The position numbers and the translations under genes are program-made. The notes under the pieces were generated by a model, which saw nothing but the letters and a program-made list of their open reading frames with translations, ran no database searches and was not told the DNA's origin. Of a stretch of DNA of 64,000 nucleotides, positions 26,001 to 38,000 are shown one piece after another. Numbering within the stretch: position 1 is the stretch's first letter; each line of letters starts with the position of its first letter. The stretch lies in NCBI GenBank assembly GCA_050300015.1, contig JBNKWZ010000004.1:81079-145078 (forward strand), given 5' to 3'. Source of the DNA: CAYZQH01 sp050300015 (GTDB lineage Bacteria > Pseudomonadota > Gammaproteobacteria > Pseudomonadales > Cellvibrionaceae).

Positions 26001-29000
26001 GGTTGCTGAAATCGGCGCTGTAGCCCAATTGCAATTGCAGCATTTCGGTTTCGCTGCCAATGCCACCAGTACTCACGATATTGGCGCGTTGCGCCTTGAG
26101 CACATCGCCACTGCTTTGTCGCAAATCCCCAGCGGCAGAAATGTTTGCAGTCTTGGCGGCAGAAATGTCGCCAAGCGTCATTTGGCCGGTGGCCGTGCGC
26201 AGTTGCACATTACCGGTTTGGCTGGTTGCCATTACCTTGCCATTGGTACCGAGGTCCATATTGACGAAACTGGGCTCCTCGGCAGCGCCATTTAGCGCAG
26301 TGCCGATATCACCCTGGGCAAACAGTTGAACGATGCCTGCGCGAAGTACCGCCTGCTGATTGGCAACTTTGATGTCGCCTTGTGCGGAGCGAACATCAAC
26401 ACCACCGGAACCATTGACCATATTGCCTTGCAGGACGATGTCCTTACTGCTTTGAATATTGATGTCACCGCCGCTTTCGTCGCCGATAAACTCAATGCCG
26501 ATGGGGTAACTGGCGTAGAGTGCCTTTTTGGTAATGTTGGTTTTGCCAACGGTTTTTTCCCAAATTTCATGGCGCTTGGAGGCGATACACAAAGTCCACC
26601 AGTTACAGTTGTTCCAGCTCTTGATCTTTTTCGGCTTGGAGGTACTTGTGGTGTGGGTGTTACTCGCTAGAGAAGTACGGTCGGGCTTAATGTTGTTACG
26701 TAAATCCGTTAGGTCTTTGGTATTGCCAAGACCATCGAGCTCGGGGTTTTTGCTGGGGTCCAAGCCATTCAACAGAAAGGTCCCGTCGCCCACTCGGTAA
26801 GAGTCGAGCACTTTGCTGCTGACCAAGTATTTGTCGGTGAGTTTAGACGAGATATCAATCGCGCCAATCAACACATCGCTGGTGATTTCGTAGCGTTTTT
26901 TCTCCGAGAAGTCGAGGCCTTCGGTCCACACATACCATTGGCCGTCGGTCGCGTTATTGGCGCTGTAGCCCTTAGGCAGGTAGCTGTCCGCGCCGCTGGT
27001 GGTCCAGTTGCGGGCATCCAGGTCGGGGGCAGATTCGGTGATTCCGTGCAAGGTGACCGAGCTGGTTTCCTGCACGCCATTGAAACGTCGGTAAACCGTG
27101 TTCACTAAGGTTTTAATCTTGCCGTCTTCTTGCTCGCGGATATCTGTTATGTCGACGATGCCTTCCACGCCGCGGCCGGTGCTGACGCTGTTCACGTACA
27201 GCGGATAGTCGCTTTGGTTGTCCACTCGGATTTTGCCGTAACCGTCTAACACACGGAGCTTGCCTTTGCCGTTGGCAGACGTATTCATGATCTGGCCGAG
27301 CACTTGAATAAAGCCGCCGTTCACTTCCACGCCGTCCAGCTGGATATTGTGGCCTTCGCCGCTCATATGAAAGGTCGCACCAAGCGCTTCTTCGCCGGTA
27401 GCCAGGCTTAAGTTAAAGGGCAAATCCAGCGCCGTCGCGGCGCCCTGGGATGCTTGCAACCTTGTAAAGTAGGCTTCTGCGTAGGGCAGTCCAAATTCCA
27501 CATAATTATCATTGTCGGTATAGGCTTGGCCCAAATGCAACTTATCCACCTTAGCGCGCAAATCGCTATCTAAATTGCTGGCTGCAACCCGAAATTTAAA
27601 AGCGCTATCGGAGGGAATTTCGATGGCCCAGTTTTCGATCCCGCTTTGAATCGTGCCATTGATATTCAAGTAGCGCGCAGCTAGGAATACATCACCGTTG
27701 GAGATAATGCCTTTACCAGAGCCGTCGCCAATGGCGGATGACAGCGGGGTGTTGCGGTTGGATGTCAGCGCGCTGCCAGGGTCGCCCGCCACATGATAAA
27801 AGGCACTGCCATCGTCTTGGCTACTGCCGTCTGCCGCATAACTTTGCACAAAACTGCCGTTCTTGGCTTTGATGTCGATCTTACCGGCCAGGACATCAGT
27901 GTTTTCAAAGTAGAGGCTGCCGGCTTCCGAGAGTACCGAGAACGCCCCGCGTGCGTTTTTAATGACCGAACGTGCCTTTCCGCTCACACCAAAGCGCAGA
28001 TCGGGAGCCACTGCCCGCACGCGGCTGGTGTCGGCGACATTGAGAGGGTTGTAGTGGGTTTGAATGTCGACCTGCGGTACGCTGGTTTCGTTTGTGACCA
28101 CGTTGAAATTAGCCACACCGCTTTGATTGTAGCGATTGATGTCAGCATTGGAGTAGACCAAACCGCGATTGAAGTAGAGGTTGCCGCCATCGTCGTCAAT
28201 GCGAATGCTGCCAAAGGTGAGGTGCACGGGTGAACTGCTGTCCACTTTTACCTCTGCATCCCCCGGCGCCCACAAATTGCCTTGCCCGACCAAGTTGTCT
28301 GCTTTAACGCTGACATTGCCAAGCGGTATGTCGATGTCATGCACGGCCACAAAATCCCCGATAGGCCCCGTGTAGTCCGCCGGCAGTTGGTCAATATCCT
28401 GTTTAAAGTTGTCCAGCGCGGTTTGAAGGCTGGCCAATTGCTGGTTCTCTTCGGTTTCGTAAGTATCGCGGGTGGACTGCAAATAGGATTTTTGGGTAGT
28501 CAGCACACTCGCGTCGGTGGTGTTGTCGGCAATTTGGCCTTCAACATTTTGCTTGCGACTGGTCAACTGCACAATTTGGCCGGCAATGTTGTTTGCCTCC
28601 GTGGCTTCGATATTGGTATTGGCATCGCCAATAGCGCTGGCAATGCTCGCTTGGTCACCGCTGGCGATGGCTGCGTCAATTGACGCTGTATCCTCTGCTG
28701 ATACGGGTCCGTAGGCAGTCTTTTCAAAATCGATGGCACTGTCGATATCGGTGGCCACGACGGAAAGCTTGCTTTCATAGTTTGTGCGCGCAGCGTTACG
28801 GGCATTGGTTAATGCCGTGACTGTTGCGGCATCTTGATCGTCAGAGTCTTTGGCAAGCTCAGCATTCAGGGCCGCTTGGGCAGCGCTCAGCGTCTGAAAT
28901 GCGGTTTGTGCGTTGTTAACTGAGGTGATGTCGGTATTGAAAGCGCTGAGCTGATCAGACACAGCAGTTTGTCGTTCTTTAAAGCTGGAATCCAAATCGT

Positions 29001-32000
29001 TGTATTGCAGCTGCAGGGTTTCACGGTTGGCGAAAAAACTGTCGTATTGCAGTGTTCCACCGCTGCCATCTTCGTTAGCCGGGGCAGAGAAGCTCAAGCC
29101 CAAAGCCTCTTTTTGCTTTTCCAAAAAGTTGATTTCGGCCTGGTATGCCAGTTGGGCAACTTCGTCGTTGCTGTACTCACTTTGTAGTTTGCGCAGCTCT
29201 TTGATGCGCTCATCCAGTTTGCCAATGATGCTCTCCACCCGCGGAGCGTCGTAGTGGATCCCGTCGCTGCTTTGGAAGACGTAGTATTGACTGGAACCGT
29301 CTGCTACCTGGTTGGACGAATCGTTCTCGGGTATTTGTCTGGCTGTGATGCCATAACTCTTGGTATTGCCGTTGTTGATCTCCGTGGCGGAGTCGGTAAT
29401 GGTCAGGTATTGCTTGCGGTGGATAGACGACTCCACATGACCGTCCACCTGCACGGTGGCTTCACCGGACTGAGTATTGGTTTGATGATGAATGTCCAAT
29501 GACACCTTGCCACCACCAAACGCTTCGCTGATACCACTGGCCACGGCGCCGACCACTTCACGGTAAAGATCCTTGCCCGTGCCTTTCGCGTCAACGTTTT
29601 GTTGGCCACGATTGGCGTACAGGTAAATGCTTTGGTCTGCCAGCACGTTCGCGCCGGAGTCGGCAGCCCCAGGATTACCGCGTACTTGGATGTCGCTATT
29701 GCTGTTGATTAAGGCCACGGCATCAGGGTCGGTTGAGATGGGGACTGCGGTTTTGTTCCACAAATTGACCCGCGCTCGGGCATTGATGACTTGCCCACCT
29801 TGGTCGTCCTCGCCAGCACCAATAAACACGTCGCCCTTGTTGGCCATGATCAGGCTGCGTACGGCGAGGTCTACATTGCTGTTGGCATAAAATTTGGACC
29901 ATGCAGCACCGCTGGGCGCGCCAGCCAAACCGTAAGAATCAGCGCTGGCATTGCTGTCCAGGTTGCCGCGGTTGAGCGCGCTCAGTAGCACCCCTTGACC
30001 CAGCCCCACGGCGCTTAATCCCGCTTGATCCCCCACATTGATGGTGGCATTGCCGGTGGTCACCAGTTTGGAGGAGGCATCGGCCACGCTGACCGCGCCG
30101 CCGGAGTTCAATACCGTCTTGTCACGAGCGGTGACGTCGTTGAGCGCGCGAATGTCGATGCCATGACTTTGCGCGTCGGTGCCAGATTGCTGCGTAATGA
30201 TGGCAGTGGGGGTACTGGCGTTGGCCTGGGCAATGTTAACCCGTGCCGTTAAGGTGGCGTTGGTGTCACTGCTGGCGGCGGGTGCGTCAATCGCACCGCC
30301 GGAGGCCGACTTGGCGTTTTCTCTGGCATTGTCGGCATTGGAGCCGCTCCACCAATCCTTGATTAAGGTATTTTTCGCCAACAGGGTTGCCTGCTCAGCG
30401 TTGATACTGGCACCTTCGCGAATATTCACCTCTGCATTCGATTGCACCGTGTTCTTTGCGGAGGCACCACTGGCGCCCACCAATGAGGCTGCGGTGGCGT
30501 CCACCCTGCTGTTGACGTTGTTGTTGCGTGTTGCAAAGAGGCTGAGATCACCCACCTTAAGCTGCAAGGCGTCATCGCGTCCGCCGAAAGTAATGCGGGT
30601 GCTGCCTTGGGTGTCCGTCTCCGCAATGCTGCTGACGCCCGTGATCAATCCGCCACTGCCAGAGACTGTTTTGGCACGACTTTGGTTGTTGGACTCGGCG
30701 CTGATGTCGGTGTTGTCGTTGTGACTGAGGGTGAGGTTTTTACCAACAGTTAGGGTGTTTTCGCTCTCTTGGCGTGAAGCGGCTTTGTTGGCGCCAACCG
30801 CAGCCAAACCGCCGACAGTCAGGCCAGATGAGGTCGCATCTAAGGTGGAATCATCCTGCGTGGTCAAGCTCAACTCGGCAGCGTCAAAGTGCGCATTGTC
30901 ACCCACCGTCAAGCTGACGTTGGCCGTATTGCGAGCCGTCGCTTGGGATGCGGTGGCACTCACTAAGCCTCCCGTACTGGCAAAGGCCTCGGCAGTGATT
31001 TCGCTGTTGGTGTAGGAGGATTCAAAGCTGATGGCATCGGCAGCAATAGACACGTTGTCGCCGACTTCGACGACGGATTGTGCACTGTTTTCGGCAATCG
31101 CAATCGACGCGCCCATGCCGAGACCGGCTGTTACAGAAACGCCTTCTGCTCTACTGCTCGCGTCCGCGCCGCCTGTGGCTTTGATGACGGCACTGCCAAG
31201 ATCACCCCAATTGAGGTTGTCTGCCAGAGTTACCGTAGCCGCCGTTTTTTGATCGACTGTAACGACAGCAGCGTTGGCAGACCCTAATATGCCGCCAGCG
31301 GCGGCGAAACCAGTGGCCGACATGGCGCCTGTGCTGTTGGCGGTGAGGTTAACCGTTTGGAAGTCATGCAGCTGCGCGGCGATATCGGTGGTGATGGTTG
31401 AGGCTTTGTGTAACTCGCCCACAACCGCACCGGCACCGACGACGCCCGCAGAAACATTCACTAAATCTGCACTGGCCGTGCTGGTGTCTTTGGCGGTCAC
31501 ATCCAAGCTATCACTGCCACGAATATCGCCGGCCAAAGAAGTGCTTACCTGGTTATCAATGTCGTTGATGACCACCGCGGCACCCAAGCCAAGCAGCCCC
31601 GCGGCACCCGCGTAAGCTTTGGTGTCGATCCCTTTGCTGCGATCTTGTGCAATGGCGTTGACGTGGGTTGTAGCGGCGTCGACATTGCCGGCTAATTCAG
31701 CTTCGGTCGAGTTCTTCACTTTGTTGACAATCACCGCTGCACCCGCCGCGACACCGCCAATGGCGCCGGCACCGGCGGTCAATTGCAAATCGGTGTTATC
31801 GGTAGCCGTGACGTTCAGCGTATTGGCGCTGACTGGGTCGCTACCGCGCACACTGGCTTTGGTTTGGTGGTTGAACGAGGCATTCGACTTAAGGCTGGTC
31901 TGCGTATTGGTGGCCAGGGCCTGACGTTGATCGCTGCTGATGATGTTTGCTTTGGTGTTGGCAAATGAAGCGGTTTTGTCTTCCTCCGCCTGCTGGTTCA

Positions 32001-35000
32001 TTTTGCTGACCGTACCGTCACCGTCGCTATCGACCTCCTGGTCGGCCTTGGCCGAGCGCTCTGACCCCAAGTTAGCCACCAGCGCAGTGCCTGAAATGCC
32101 CAAAGTGCCGCCGGCGGCGCCGGCAAGGGATTCACCATCCAGGCTGCGAGCGGTGGTGGCGGATACCACCACCGACTCAGCATCTACGCCAGAATCAACT
32201 TGTTCTGCAATAACTTGGCTATTGATGTTGGTGACTAACACGCTGGCGCCGACACCGGCGGTACCGCCCAGTGCCACGGAGCCGGCGAAGGCTTTGGCAT
32301 TCAGGGTTTCTGAGGCAGCCACGCTTACACTGTCCAACGTGCCTGTGTTATCACTGTTGTAAAGGCCCGCTGTAGTACTGCCCTTCATATCGTAGTAAGC
32401 GCCCATTCCGGCAACCGCATAACCGCCAGCGCCCGCTCCGGCTGCGGAGATACCATTTAGCTCAGTGGTGTTTTGCGCGTTCACCGCAATGCTGTTGCTA
32501 ATGGTTAATGGACTGTCGGTGGCGGAGGCTTCTAAGTGCGAGTTGTTTTGCACAACGGTCCAAACCCCGCTGGCGGCAATGCCGCCGAATGCGGCGGAAG
32601 CGTCAGTGGCGTAAAAATCGTTAAGACCCAGGGCATTGATGCGAAAGTCCTGGGCTTGTAAGGTCGCACCGTTCACCAAGGCTTCGGTAATAGCGTCGAA
32701 CTCAATCACTGAACCGCTGGCCGCCAAAGCGCCGAGGCCCCCCCCGCCCCCCAAAGAGGTGGAGGTGACCGCCTGGCTAGCCTCTGCAGTCAAACCCACA
32801 TCGGCTTTGGCGTTCACGGAGCTTGTGTCAATGCGCGCACGGGTAGTGTGCGAAAAGCTTTGGTTGTCGCTGCCGACACCAATCCCGGCACCTTCCAGGC
32901 TTAGGCCTAAAGCGCCGATAAAGTTGTTACCGTAGCTGTGATCGCTGGCGGTAACGTCCACTTGCTGGGCGCTAGCGCCATTGCCGGATGGGTTAACCTC
33001 GCTATTAAGCAGAGCCGCTTCGGTCTGGCCACCCAAACTATTAACCACTACAGTGGCGGCGATTCCGGCGTACTGACCAACACCGGCGGATACGGCAATG
33101 GTGTCTATCTGCTGGGTAGAGGCTGCGTTGATGGCAACCCCATGCACAGTTTTGTGGTTTTGCAGTTGGGTCAGGTCCAACTTGTCGTACTTGGTAAGAT
33201 CGGTAATGCCTGCGGCTATGTCGGTTTGCGTAAGGCTGCCATCGGTCACCTCCGCTCCATCCCCTTGGCCGAGGGCTTCTATGTTGGCGCCATCCACTTT
33301 GGCGGTGGTTTGTGCAGCATTGTCGTTAACCGCAACCGAGCCACCGAGACCAGCGGTACTCAAACCAACACCTGCCGCACCCGCCGCCACGGTAATGGCA
33401 TCGTCACTTTTGGCCAATACCAGCGCATTTTGATCGGCGCTGATGGAAGCGGAGTCGGCAACACTGGCGTTGGTGTGACTGGTAATGGTATCCACCGCGA
33501 CACTGCCGGCCAGGGCTGCTTGCCCCGACGCGCCGAGGCCAATGGCAATGGCGTCGATGCGGCTGCTGGAGAGCGCTTTTTGGGTATAGTTCAGTAGATC
33601 CCAAACACCTCCTTCGACACTGGCATCAATTTGATTGTCGATGGTATTAACCGTTATTGCGGCACCCGCTGCGGCTTTGCCAGCGCCTGCAACTGCGCCG
33701 GTAATATTGCCAATACTGGAGTTGTCCTGCGCCAAAATTGACAGACTGTGTTTGCTGTCGGATTGGCCTTGTGACAATTTTGCGGTGGTTTGATTGCCTA
33801 TGGTGTTGATTCCAATCGATGCGCCCACTGCGCCATCGCTGCCTGCAGCACCCGCTGCGGCTATGACTTTAATCGCGGCTTCGTTGATGGCGTTAATGTC
33901 TGCGTTTTGGGTGAGGCTGAGGGTTGCACCATCCAGCGTGCTGGTCACTTGGTTGGCAATCGAGTTGCTAGCGACTGCAGCGCCGATGGCGGCTTTTTTG
34001 GAGAACGCCACCTGACCGGCCAGCGCTTTAATGGTGGACTTGTCGTTTGCCTCTACCTGAGTGCCAGCCCCCGCCAGAGTGCTGTTGGCGATGGTATTAC
34101 TCATGACATTGGCGGTGTCGTTGAGGACCACCGACCCAGCCCCAGCAAAACTGCCTTTGGCCAGGGCCGCGCCCAAAGCCAGGGCGATGCTTTCGGACTC
34201 CCCTCGCGCGCCCACATCCACTTGCTTAGATCTCAGCGAGCTGTCCGTAATCTCTGTCTGATAGTGATTGTGTATAGCGTTGCTGACCAGGGAGACTCCG
34301 ACGTTGTTTTTACCCGCTTGTATCTGCCCTGCGACCGCCAAAATGCTAGTGCCTTTGCCCTCGGCTTCCAGCTCTTGGCCACTGTAATCCATTTGGCTGG
34401 CATCGGTGGCGGCAGATTTCTCGGTGATGATGCCGTCTAGAGTGGCGTCGCCTTTACTGTCGAGCGCATTGACCGTAACGCTGTCGGCAGTGACGACGTT
34501 AACGGTGCTTGTGCCAGCACTGACGGTGTTGCCAATGTCGTTAAAAATGAAGCTGCCGGCCAGGCTGCTGGACTCCGTGCCACCTGCAGCCATGGCCGAG
34601 CCGGCAACGATATTGGTAGAGCTGATGGCGTTAATTGCCAGGCGTTTAAAGTTGTTCAGACTGCTGCGGTTGAGTTCTGCGCTCACGCTGTTTTGAATAG
34701 TGGTGACAGTCACACTGGCACCCACGCCGCCACGACCACCGGCAAACAGCGCGCCGGCGCCAGTGCCTATGTCGGTTTTGTCGTAAGCTGTAATACTGAC
34801 TTCTTGGCCGCTGGTTTGCGCATTGATCTCACTGTCTTCCACTGTAGCATCGGTGGTGTTGGCGGATTCGGTAACCGAAACCGAGCCTGCCGAGCTGTAA
34901 GCTTTTTGAGTATTGGAGGAGGCATTGACCGCTAGACCGATGGCGACAGAGAGCTGCTCTCCACCGCTCAAAGCCTGCACCACGACCTCGTCTGCCAAAC

Positions 35001-38000
35001 CGACCACCGAATCGGTAATCGCCCCTAGGGTTTGGTTTTCCACACGGTTGTACGCCACACTTCCGGCAAAGGCCACCGAGCCTTTGCCGCCCGATGCGTT
35101 GGCGCGCACAAAAGAAGCTCCGCCGCCTGCGGCGGTTATATCGGTATGATTAACAGCGGAGACGATCAGGTCCTTTGCACTAATACGCGCATGCTCGACC
35201 TCTGCGGTGGTGATAAGCGCGGCTTCGTTCACTGAGGCACTACCAGATAGGCCAATGCCGTATTTAGGGGCTTCACTGTTTGGCTCTGATTGACTGCCAG
35301 ACACACCGCTCCCGTTGTATTTGGATTTGGTGCCGCGTTGAGAGTTGAGCCAGTCGGTGGCGGCAATCAAGCCATTGTTCATTTTGTTGTAGGCGTTGGA
35401 CAGCTTGGACAATGTCCCACCACTGCTGTCACTGTTTGCACTCACTGCACCTGTCACGCTGATGGCTTCGGCAACCCCATCGGTACGGGCGCTCACAGTT
35501 ACAGTATCCGCGGTGATTGCAGTATTGGGGTGATCGGTGAGCGTCGCACTTTCGGATTGGTCGCCAACATAGGCGTGGGTGGTACTGTTCAGGCTGTTGA
35601 TGGCCACCGATATGCCCGCGGCGGTGCCCTTGCTCGCAATCAGCTCACCTGCCACGTTCCAAATCGCTTGGTCGGTGCCGGTAGTGGCACTGACTTTGGA
35701 GGCGGTAATATCGGCGTCGCTGTCGATGCCGGATTCGGTGGTAAAATCGGTCTCGAAGTAACCGACAGAGCCGGCAATGGCCATATTCTCGGCATAGCCG
35801 CCGGACTCAGAAATTTCGATGTAGTTGGCGATGGTTTCGGCATCCACATCGACACTACTGCTGTCTTCCTCACCGTCAACGGTGGCGGCGCCAAGTCTGG
35901 CTTCGGTGGTTCCCCCCAGAGTAACGACCGATACCGAGCCTCCCACCGCTGATTTGCTGTTACTGATCGGTGATTTACCTGCAAGGCCAATCATATTCGT
36001 GTCGGTTTTAGCGGCGACTTTGAGAGCAGGGTTGTTGTTGGCGTCGCCGGCGGTCAGGTGAATCGTGGCCCCGTCACTGACAATGGCACTGGCGGAGTTG
36101 TTCAGTAATTGAGTGTTGACCGACGCGGCAGCCCCACCTTTTTTGGCGTTGTTTGCATTAAATGCAACGGTGTTAAATAGCATCTCTTGCCAACTGCCGG
36201 AAGCAAAGTCGTACCAGTCGGTTAGGGATTTGTAATCGAAACTCCACGGGTACTCGATTTGGGTGTCGGCAGTAATATTGACCGCGCGTGCGGTTAACAC
36301 CGTATTGGTTTGCACATCCGTGTTTGCCTTATTGTCTTGAAGTGTGAGAGCCAAGGCGCCGCCTACCGCATTGCCTTCGGACGTGGCATTGACGTTGGCG
36401 TGCACTTGGATCGCGTCATTAACGTTAGAGGTCACATCAATGGATTTGGAAGCGCTCATACGTGCACCGTCTGCGATGGTCGCGGTAGCCGTATTGTCTG
36501 TATCCAAAATACTAAAGGCCCCGGCGATATTACGCTTACCGGCTTTGGTTTGTTTGAACAAAACATCCCCGGCCTTCTCGTTCCATTTAGTCACCGGCGA
36601 GAGCGCTTTGCTAAGCAACAATCCACCAGCGGCGTTTTTGAGATTGTTAAAACGATCACCTAAACCTAAGCGGCCAGCACTGCCGCCGGTCACCGAAACT
36701 TCGTTGTCTTCGGTATCGGTTTGGGCGCTGACGGTGATTGCGTCGATAGCATTAAGCGTGCCTGCCACGGTAGTGAAGGCATGGTTATTGGTGTCGTTGA
36801 TGCCAACTGCCACCATGGTGGTGCTGCCGCCGGTTTTTTCTGCGGAGGTGGTATTGGTGACCGACTGCTCAGTGCTACTGGCAATGTTGACAGTGGTGCC
36901 GGAGACAGTCGCGCTCTGTTGTACATCGGTAGTGGCGGTCATATCCGCGATAACCATGCCCAATGCCAAACCGAACTTGGCGCCGGGAATCGGCTTACTG
37001 TTGGCGGCGTTTACCTCCAGGCTCGACTCTGTGGCCGAGGTTACCGAAACCGCGTCGCCCGTGAGTTGCACGTTGTCGGCGAGGATAGTGGTGGCGCTGG
37101 CGTCGGCTTTAATGCCTTCCAGACCAAGAAAATAGGTTGTGGAGGCCGGATCACCCCCTACCCTTGCGAGGGACTGCACATTCACTTTAGGGCTTTGGGT
37201 AATACTAACGCCATTGCCGAGCGTGGTGGTGGCATCGGCTTGGGTATTGATGTAGTAAAGGCTGTCTGGGGGGGTAAGGCCGTCGAGATACGTCTGCAAT
37301 ACATCGTTTAAGTCGACACTAAAGCCGCTGTGTTCAACTTGGTTTTCACCATCGAAAAACTCCGGCAACATGATGGTGTCTGCCTCGGCGAATACTTTTA
37401 CCGAGTCGCTGCCAGTAATAGTGGCGTTAACGATGTCGACGGAGGCCGTGGCTTTTTTGATAAAGGCCTCGTTGGTACTGAGGCCAAAGCGGTCTGACGC
37501 GTAACTGTGAATGTCAATATTGCCGCCCTTGATCAACACGGGTGTGCCAGAGCCTTCGCCAATCGCGATTTTAGCGGTACTGTCCTGGTTGAGTATGCGC
37601 GCCAGGTCATCCGCATCGATACCCAGCTCTGTGGCAATATCTTCGATGGTTTTGTCTGAGCCAAACCATTGCGCAAGGGTTTTGCCACCGATGGAAACTT
37701 GGCTGGGGTCAATATCCCCCAGATCAAATTGGCGCAGGTTGCTGATGGTCACGTCACCGGGTTTAAAGTCGCCGGTGGCGTGGGCCAACACCTGTGCGCC
37801 CGCCTTAATGTTGATGTCCGGTGCTTTGATTTGAATGTTACCTGAATCGCCGGAAGAATCGGCATTGGCGTGATCTACTGTGCCGACCGTGCGGGAAGAA
37901 ACGGTAACGCCCGTCTCGATAACAATATTTTTATCGGCCTCGAATTTAATGTTTTTGCCAGCCATCAGCGTGTTTTGGCTTACGGTAACTGTGTCTGGGT

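Noticed and set aside
28387..29270. Alu/Leu-rich helical region considered as a separate gene
   Set aside because: It is in frame with and internal to the TpsA coding sequence, with no stop or start boundaries.
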